Shown here: positions 58,825-64,000 of the stretch, piece after piece | Position numbering within the stretch: position 1 is the stretch's first letter | How the letters are laid out: each line of letters opens with the position of its first letter | Origin: Oscillibacter ruminantium GH1 | GTDB lineage: Bacteria; Bacillota; Clostridia; Oscillospirales; Oscillospiraceae | Reading direction: 5' to 3' | Assembly: GCF_000307265.1 (NCBI RefSeq) | Contig: NZ_DF158899.1 | Location: 62,001 to 126,000, forward strand | DNA: 64,000 nt | Notes under the pieces: generated by a model | Databases searched by the model: none | The model's input: only the letters and a program-made list of their open reading frames with translations | Told to the model about the DNA's origin: nothing | Program-made: the position numbers and the translations under genes

Positions 58825-59958
58825 TTACTTCGCGGCCTTGGCAGCGCGAACTGCTTCGGTCAGCAGCGGAGTAACCTTGAACAGATCGCCGCAGATGCCG
58901 TAATCGGCAATCTCAAAGATGGGAGCGGTGTCGTTCTTGTTCACCGCGATGATGCACTCAGAATCCTGCATACCAGCCTTGTGCTGGATAGCGCCGGAAA
59001 TGCCCAGAGCAACGTACACCTTGGGATGAACGGTCTTGCCGGTCTGGCCAACCTGATGGTCGGCAGACAGCCAGCCGGAGTCGATGGTGGCACGAGAGCC
59101 GCCCACAACGCCGCCGAGCTCAGCAGCCAACTCTTCCGCCAGCTTAATGCCGCCCTCGACATCCTTGCTGATGCCGCGGCCAACAGAAACGATGAAGTCA
59201 GCGCCAATCAGATCGACCAGCTTCTTCGCTGCCTTGACGATCTCGACCACTTCGGTCTGGATATCATCCTCGGTCAGGGTGAAAGCGGGCTTCACGATCT
59301 GGCAGGCGTCAGCCTTGGCCTGATCGAAGACATTCTTCTTCATCACGCCGGGACGAACCGTCGCCATGGCGGGACGGAAACGGGGGCAGATGATGGAAGC
59401 CATCAGATGGCCGCCGAAAGCGGGACGGGTCATCTTCAGGTCGCGGGACACGTCGTGCTTCTCGCCCAGAACCATAGCGGAGTTCATCCCGTCAATCTTC
59501 TCAGGAGCAAGGGTGGACGCCTCACGCAGGAAGTCCTTGTAGATGGGCATATCCACATCCAAGTGCGTGCAGTCGGCGCACAGGCCGGTGTGCAGACGGG
59601 CTGCGCAGCGGGGGCCCAGATCGCGGCCGATGTTGCTGGCGCCGAACAGCATGACCTCGGGCTTCAGCTCCTCGATCACCTGGCAGATGGCGGCGGTGTA
59701 ACCGTCGGTGGTATAGTTCTTCAGCAGCGGGTGATCGCAGACATAGATCTTGTCCGCGCCATAGCCGCCCAGCTCTTTGGCAAGGCCCTCAACGTTCTCG
59801 CCCAGCAGCAGACCGCACAGGTCCACGCCCAGCTCGTCAGCCAGCTTGCGGCCTTCGGAAATCAGCTCGAAATCGGTAGGCATCAGTTTGCCCTGACGCT
59901 GCTCGCAGAACACCCATACATCCTTGAAAGCAGCGATATCCGTGTTGTTAAAAGACAT
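58825..59958 (-). CDS. etfA: Electron transfer flavoprotein subunit alpha
   Basis: A 377-residue FAD-binding subunit. The C-terminal domain has VVGGSRATIDSGWLSADHQVGQTGKTVHPKVYVALGISGAIQH, the FAD site of EtfA. With EtfB and butyryl-CoA dehydrogenase it forms the electron-bifurcating complex that couples crotonyl-CoA reduction by NADH to ferredoxin reduction. The ATG at 59958 is preferred over a TTG at 59964 because AAGGGG is correctly placed for it. Last gene of the operon. Confidence 0.96.
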   Translation of the reverse strand: MSFNNTDIAAFKDVWVFCEQRQGKLMPTDFELISEGRKLADELGVDLCGLLLGENVEGLAKELGGYGADKIYVCDHPLLKNYTTDGYTAAICQVIEELKPEVMLFGASNIGRDLGPRCAARLHTGLCADCTHLDVDMPIYKDFLREASTLAPEKIDGMNSAMVLGEKHDVSRDLKMTRPAFGGHLMASIICPRFRPAMATVRPGVMKKNVFDQAKADACQIVKPAFTLTEDDIQTEVVEIVKAAKKLVDLIGADFIVSVGRGISKDVEGGIKLAEELAAELGGVVGGSRATIDSGWLSADHQVGQTGKTVHPKVYVALGISGAIQHKAGMQDSECIIAVNKNDTAPIFEIADYGICGDLFKVTPLLTEAVRAAKAAK

Positions 59959-59975
59959 GTTCAATTACCCCTTTC

Positions 59976-60779
59976 TCAGATGATATGCTTCTTGGCCAGA
60001 ATGCCCGCCAGCTTCTCGCAGTTCGCCTTGTCATCACCCTCGTTCAGCATCAGGCCAGCGCCCTTCTGAGGAGGAGTGAAGGAGGTGAGAATGTTGGTGG
60101 GAGAACCCTTCAGGCCGATGGTAGTGGGATCGATCAGGGCATCGTCCTTCAGCGTCTCATAATCGAAGGTCTGCAGCGGCTTGCTGTATGCTTCGAAAAT
60201 ACCGCCCACGCTCATGTACCGGGGAGCGTTCAGCTCCTTGATGCAGGTCAGCAGGCAGGGGGTCTTGACCTTGATGGTCATGTAGCCGTCTTCCAGCATG
60301 CGCTTGACAGTGATGGTGTCGCCGGTCTTCTGGATCTCGGCGGCATAAGTCACCTGAGGCAGATGCAGCTTTTCTGCAATCTGAGGGCCAACCTGAGCGG
60401 TATCGCCATCGATGGCCTGACGGCCGCACATGACGATGTCGTCCTTCTCCACGCCGATGCGGCTGATCGCAGCGGCCAGAATCTGAGAAGTTGCATAAGT
60501 ATCGCTGCCGCCGAACTCACGAGCAGAAACCAGAATGCCCTCGTCCGCGCCGCGAGCCATCAACTCACGCAGCATTCCAGCCGCGGGAGGAGGACCCATG
60601 GTGACGACGATGACCTTGCAGCCAGTCTCGTCCTTCAGCTTCAGAGCAGCCTCAACGGCGTTCAGGTCGTCGGGGTTGATGATGGCCTGCATGGACGCGC
60701 GGTCCAGCGTACCATCGGGATTCACAGCCACCTTACCGGAGGTATCGGGAACCTGCTTTACACTGACAATGATTTTCAT
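59976..60779 (-). CDS. etfB: Electron transfer flavoprotein subunit beta
   Basis: A 267-residue subunit starting MKIIVSVKQVPDTSGKVAVNPDGTLDR, with INPDDLNAVEAALKLKDETG, CGRQAIDGDTAQVGPQIAEKL and the EtfB C-terminus. It binds the second flavin that takes NADH electrons in bifurcating Etf. It lies 18 bases after bcd and 17 before etfA. Confidence 0.96.
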   Translation of the reverse strand: MKIIVSVKQVPDTSGKVAVNPDGTLDRASMQAIINPDDLNAVEAALKLKDETGCKVIVVTMGPPPAAGMLRELMARGADEGILVSAREFGGSDTYATSQILAAAISRIGVEKDDIVMCGRQAIDGDTAQVGPQIAEKLHLPQVTYAAEIQKTGDTITVKRMLEDGYMTIKVKTPCLLTCIKELNAPRYMSVGGIFEAYSKPLQTFDYETLKDDALIDPTTIGLKGSPTNILTSFTPPQKGAGLMLNEGDDKANCEKLAGILAKKHII

Positions 60780-60797
60780 TACTCTCTACCTCCTATC

Positions 60798-61940
60798 TTA
60801 TTTCACGCCCAGATGGCTGGAAATGACCATCCGCTGGACCTCGGAAGTACCCTCGTAGATCTCGGTGATCTTCGCGTCGCGCATCATGCGCTCCACGGGA
60901 TACTCACGGGTGTAGCCGTAACCACCGAACAGCTGCACGGCGCGGCGGGTCACATCGGAAGCGGCCTCGGCAGCAAACAGCTTGGCCATGGCGGCGTCCA
61001 TGGAGTAATCCTCATGGAGCTGCTTCTTGCAGGCGGCGGCATACACCAGATACTGGGCGGCCTGCATACGGCAGTGCATATCGGCCAGCTGGAACTGGGT
61101 GTTCTGGAACTGGCTCAGACGCTTGCCGAACTGAACGCGCTCCTTGGTATACTTAATAGCCTCGTCAATGGCGCCCTCGCCCAGACCCAGAGCCTGAGAA
61201 GCGATGCCGATACGGCCGCCGTCCAGAGTCTGCATGGCGATCTTGAAGCCCTTGCCCTCTTTGCCCAGCAGGTTCTCCTTGGGAACAATGCAGTCCTCGA
61301 AGATCAGGTCGCAGGTAGAGCTGCCGCGAATGCCCATCTTCTTCTCGTGCTTGCCCTGCGTAAAGCCGGGGAAGTCTCTCTCCACAATGAAGGCGGAAAT
61401 GCCGTGGTTGCCGGCCTTCTTATCGGTCATGGCAAACACCACGAAGGTGTCGGCCACGTTGCCGTTGGTGATGAAGCACTTGGAGCCGTTGAGGACATAG
61501 TGGTCGCCCTCCAGAACGGCAGTGGTCTGCTGGCCCGAAGCGTCGGTACCGGCGCCGGGCTCGGTCAGACCGAATGCGCCGATCTTCTTACCGGAGCACA
61601 GATCGGGCAGATACTTCATTTTCTGCTCCTCGGTGCCGTGCTCAAAAATGGGGGCGCAGCACAAAGAGGTGTGAGCGGAAACGATAACAGCAGTGGTGCC
61701 GCAGACCTTGGCCAGCTCCTCCACGCACATAGCATAAGCGAGAACGTCGCCGCCTGCGCCGCCGTACTCCTTGGGGAAGTAAATACCCATCATGCCCAGC
61801 TTGGCCATCTTTTCGACGGTCTCCATGGGGAAGCGCTCTTCCTCATCGATTTCCTCGGCCAGAGGCTTCACTTCGTTCTCGGCGAACTCGCGGTACATCT
61901 TACGGAGCATCAACTGCTCGTTTGACAGATGAAAATCCAT
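60798..61940 (-). CDS. bcd: Butyryl-CoA (acyl-CoA) dehydrogenase
   Basis: A 380-residue acyl-CoA dehydrogenase. It has GIYFPKEYGGAGGD, FGLTEPGAGTDASGQ, the flavin region FITNGNVADTFVVFA, and the catalytic-base glutamate in EIYEGTSEVQRMVIS near the C-terminus. Placed with hbd, crt and etfBA it reduces crotonyl-CoA to butyryl-CoA. Confidence 0.96.
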   Translation of the reverse strand: MDFHLSNEQLMLRKMYREFAENEVKPLAEEIDEEERFPMETVEKMAKLGMMGIYFPKEYGGAGGDVLAYAMCVEELAKVCGTTAVIVSAHTSLCCAPIFEHGTEEQKMKYLPDLCSGKKIGAFGLTEPGAGTDASGQQTTAVLEGDHYVLNGSKCFITNGNVADTFVVFAMTDKKAGNHGISAFIVERDFPGFTQGKHEKKMGIRGSSTCDLIFEDCIVPKENLLGKEGKGFKIAMQTLDGGRIGIASQALGLGEGAIDEAIKYTKERVQFGKRLSQFQNTQFQLADMHCRMQAAQYLVYAAACKKQLHEDYSMDAAMAKLFAAEAASDVTRRAVQLFGGYGYTREYPVERMMRDAKITEIYEGTSEVQRMVISSHLGVK

Positions 61941-61963
61941 ACCTTTTACTCCTTCTATTGAAT

Positions 61964-62800
61964 TTACTTGGAATAATCGTAGAAGCCCTTACCGGTCTTC
62001 TTACCCAACAGACCACCACGGACCATCTTGCGCAAAAGCAGCGCGGGACGATACTTGCCGTCGCCAGTCTCGTTGTACAGAGTTTCCATGATCGCCAGGC
62101 ACACGTCCAGGCCGATGAAATCGCCCAGAGCCAGAGGGCCCATGGGATGATTCGCGCCCAGCATCATCGCCTTGTCAATATCCTCGACAGAAGCGACACC
62201 GGTCTCCACAAGGCCGATGGCCTCGTTGATCATGGGGATGAGAACCTTATTTACCACAAAGCCGGGAGCCTCGGCAACCTCGATGGGATCCTTGCCGATT
62301 TCCTTGGACAGATTGTAGACAAAATCGAAAGTCTCCTGAGTGGTGTTGGCGCCCCGGATGATCTCCACCAGCTTCATGCTGGGAACGGGATTGAAGAAGT
62401 GCATACCGATGACGGGGTGCTTCAGGCCATGGCCCATCTCAGTAATGGAAAGAGAAGATGTATTGGAAGCGAAGATGGTGCTCTCCTTGCACATGGCGTC
62501 CAGCTCATTGAGCAGTTCCTTCTTGGTAGCCATCTCTTCCTTGACGCACTCGATGATGAGATCGGCGTCCGCTGCGGCAGACTTCTCTTCCACCAGCACG
62601 TTGGCCATCAGGGCGTCTTTCGCCTCCTGGGTCATCTTGCCCTTCTCGACGCGCTTCTGCAGGGACGCAGCCAGCTTATCCTTGTGCTTCTGCGCGGAAG
62701 CGACGGAACTTGCATACATCAGAGCGGTGTGGCCCTTGGCCGCAAAAACCTGAGCAATGCCGCTGCCCATGGTACCGGCGCCAAAAACTGCAACTTTCAT
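61964..62800 (-). CDS. hbd: 3-hydroxybutyryl-CoA dehydrogenase
   Basis: A 278-residue NAD(P)H enzyme. The Rossmann start is [22 protein letters not shown], the catalytic histidine and glutamate are in [20 protein letters not shown], and the C-terminal helical dimer domain holds [16 protein letters not shown]. It makes 3-hydroxybutyryl-CoA from acetoacetyl-CoA. Confidence 0.97.
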   Translation of the reverse strand: MKVAVFGAGTMGSGIAQVFAAKGHTALMYASSVASAQKHKDKLAASLQKRVEKGKMTQEAKDALMANVLVEEKSAAADADLIIECVKEEMATKKELLNELDAMCKESTIFASNTSSLSITEMGHGLKHPVIGMHFFNPVPSMKLVEIIRGANTTQETFDFVYNLSKEIGKDPIEVAEAPGFVVNKVLIPMINEAIGLVETGVASVEDIDKAMMLGANHPMGPLALGDFIGLDVCLAIMETLYNETGDGKYRPALLLRKMVRGGLLGKKTGKGFYDYSK

Positions 62801-62859
62801 ACTGATCCTCCTATTTATTATAATAATTCCGTGGGATTTATTTCATAAATGCTGATTGA

Positions 62860-63636
62860 TCAGCAATTTACAAACGGATCGTGTTTCCGCTTTTCAACAA
62901 AAGCAGACATGGCGTTCTTCTGGTCCGTAGTCTCGAAGCAGGAGCCAAACAGCTTCTCTTCCACCACCACAGCCTGATCCATATCGACCTGCAGCCCGTC
63001 GTTGATCGCCTTTTTGCAGGCGCGGACAGCAATCGGAGCGTTTCCGGCAATGCGGGAAGCCATTTTCTCTGCCTCCGCCATCAACTCTTCAACCGGATAC
63101 ACGGCCTGAACCAGCCCAACACTCAAAGCCTCGGGAGCCTTCATATTGCGGGCGGTGTAGATCAGTTCCTTCGCCTTACCCGGCCCAATCAGGCGGGCCA
63201 TGCGCTGTGTTCCGCCAAAGCCCGGGGTAATGCCAAGGCCAACCTCCGGCTGTCCAAAGACTGCCGTTTCGGCACACAGGCGAATGTCGCAACTCATCGC
63301 CAGCTCGCAGCCGCCGCCCAGAGCGAAGCCGTTCACCGCCGCAATGGTGGGAACGCTCAGCGTCTCCAGCTTGCGGAACACGTCGTTTCCGTGCTTGCCA
63401 AAAGCCTCGCCCTCCGCCTTGGTCAGGCCGCTCATCTGCGCGATATCCGCTCCGGCCACAAAGGCCTTTTGTCCCGCGCCGGTGACGATCAGGCACCGAA
63501 CAGAGGCGGGATCAATGGAATCCAGCACCTTGTCCAACTGGGAAATGACCTCGTCGTTCAGCGCGTTCAGCGCCTCGGGGCGGTTCACAGTCAGGACCGC
63601 GATATCACCCTTGTGCTCCAATTCTACAAACGCCAT
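62860..63636 (-). CDS. crt: 3-hydroxybutyryl-CoA dehydratase (crotonase)
   Basis: A 258-residue enoyl-CoA hydratase-fold enzyme. It has NRPEALNALND, the oxyanion hole pair AFVAGADIAQM and GFALGGGCELAMSCDIRL, and both glutamates of the active site (in GCELA and QPEVGLGITPGFGG). It is the first gene of the crt-hbd-bcd-etfB-etfA operon behind a good promoter. No thiolase gene lies in the window. Confidence 0.96.
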   Translation of the reverse strand: MAFVELEHKGDIAVLTVNRPEALNALNDEVISQLDKVLDSIDPASVRCLIVTGAGQKAFVAGADIAQMSGLTKAEGEAFGKHGNDVFRKLETLSVPTIAAVNGFALGGGCELAMSCDIRLCAETAVFGQPEVGLGITPGFGGTQRMARLIGPGKAKELIYTARNMKAPEALSVGLVQAVYPVEELMAEAEKMASRIAGNAPIAVRACKKAINDGLQVDMDQAVVVEEKLFGSCFETTDQKNAMSAFVEKRKHDPFVNC

Positions 63637-63712
63637 GTCTTCCTCCTTTTAACCTTATCAAAGGCATCTGCCATCTGGAAAAACGGACTTTGCTAAAATC
63701 CTCACAATGTTT

Positions 63713-63741
63713 ATTATAGTTTCTCCCGCTCCAATTATCAA
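63713..63741 (-). promoter_or_regulatory. Promoter of the butyrate operon
   Basis: On the minus strand TTGATA (63736-63741) and consensus TATAAT (63713-63718) are 17 bases apart. Confidence 0.82.
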
Positions 63742-63888
63742 GTGCAATCGTAGAAGAAATCCGACAAATCTTCCTTTTTTACACTTCGCACAAATTCGTT
63801 GCGTAAATTTATGCGATTGTGTGAATCTATTAACGGATATTGGTAGAAAGGTTCCTTTCCAGCCGGATTTTTTCTCGTTCCCTGTACA

Positions 63889-63917
63889 TTTACAAACAAG
63901 AAAAACTATGCTATAAT
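63889..63917 (+). promoter_or_regulatory. Promoter of the gene at the right edge
   Basis: TTTACA (63889-63894) and consensus TATAAT (63912-63917) are 17 bases apart. Confidence 0.8.
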
Positions 63918-63950
63918 AATTTGCTTTTACAATAGGAGGATGTGTCCGTT

Positions 63951-64000
63951 ATGCGAATGAGAAAGAAAAAAAATCTGGTCCCACGGATGGAGCGGTGCGC
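63951..64000 (+). CDS. trmB: Probable tRNA (guanine-N7)-methyltransferase, start only
   Basis: Only 16 codons are in the window: MRMRKKKNLVPRMERC, behind a strong AGGAGG site and a consensus promoter. An opening MRMRxK is typical of Firmicute TrmB, which makes m7G46 in tRNA. The call rests on this start alone. Confidence 0.5.
   Translation, partial: MRMRKKKNLVPRMERC

Overview
The window looks like chromosome from a gut-type, endospore-lineage Firmicute of class Clostridia, most probably Oscillospirales (Flavonifractor/Pseudoflavonifractor/Lawsonibacter-like). The grounds are a moderately high GC content with strong sigma-A promoters, a crotonase-type butyrate operon (crt-hbd-bcd-etfB-etfA), LL-diaminopimelate aminotransferase, spore maturation genes spmA/spmB, and typical Firmicute housekeeping operons. 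This placement is inferred from gene content only.

Layout. 1-4.3 kb: the 3' end of pyruvate kinase (with the extra PEP-utiliser domain), lgt, and a pair of M16 peptidases, one active-type and one lacking the zinc motif. 4.4-7.5 kb: an XRE-cupin regulator, an M19 dipeptidase and a DUF819 membrane protein, a likely peptide or amino-acid scavenging unit with shared operator-like inverted repeats. 7.7-12.2 kb: the ylxM-ffh-rpsP-khpA and rimM-trmD translation/SRP operon, interrupted by an XRE regulator and a small HTH-like gene. 12.4-15 kb: a broken chemotaxis receptor, a 6S-like structured RNA and an aminotransferase. 15.2-18.9 kb: rplL-rplJ-rplA-rplK-nusG-secE-rpmG on the minus strand, with an L10 leader. 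18.9-24.2 kb: ruvX, two DUF2812 membrane proteins with their PadR regulator, and an RHH regulator followed by thrC.

24.2-35.8 kb is the most distinctive region. A YheO-like regulator and an unusual fold-type-II PLP enzyme are divergent from ygeY, ygeW and carbamate kinase, followed by a BMP-type lipoprotein and a complete nucleoside-type ABC transporter (ATPase plus two permeases). In other gut bacteria the ygeW/ygeY/carbamate kinase genes belong to clusters tied to purine or uric acid breakdown. Here they lack the xanthine dehydrogenase-like, SsnA and HyuA genes and have a different PLP enzyme, so the substrate is open.

35.8-48.2 kb: a DEAD-box helicase behind an attenuator and a leader peptide, Cys-rich DUF1540 protein, DUF2974 lipase-like protein, two-OB-fold SSB-like protein, FapA/DUF342 protein, Rrf2 regulator, polA, rimI, a GNAT-like protein and tsaD. 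48.2-49.2 kb: an AT-rich gap with DnaA-box-like sites and tRNA-Thr(CGT). 49.4-55.1 kb is a zone of gene decay: spmA has a frameshift at an A7 run, and a truncated D-cysteine-desulfhydrase-like gene is joined to a shattered sigma-54 activator. 55.1-64 kb: dapL, a secreted nuclease lipoprotein, the butyrate operon and the start of trmB. No rRNA, CRISPR array, prophage or intact transposase was found.
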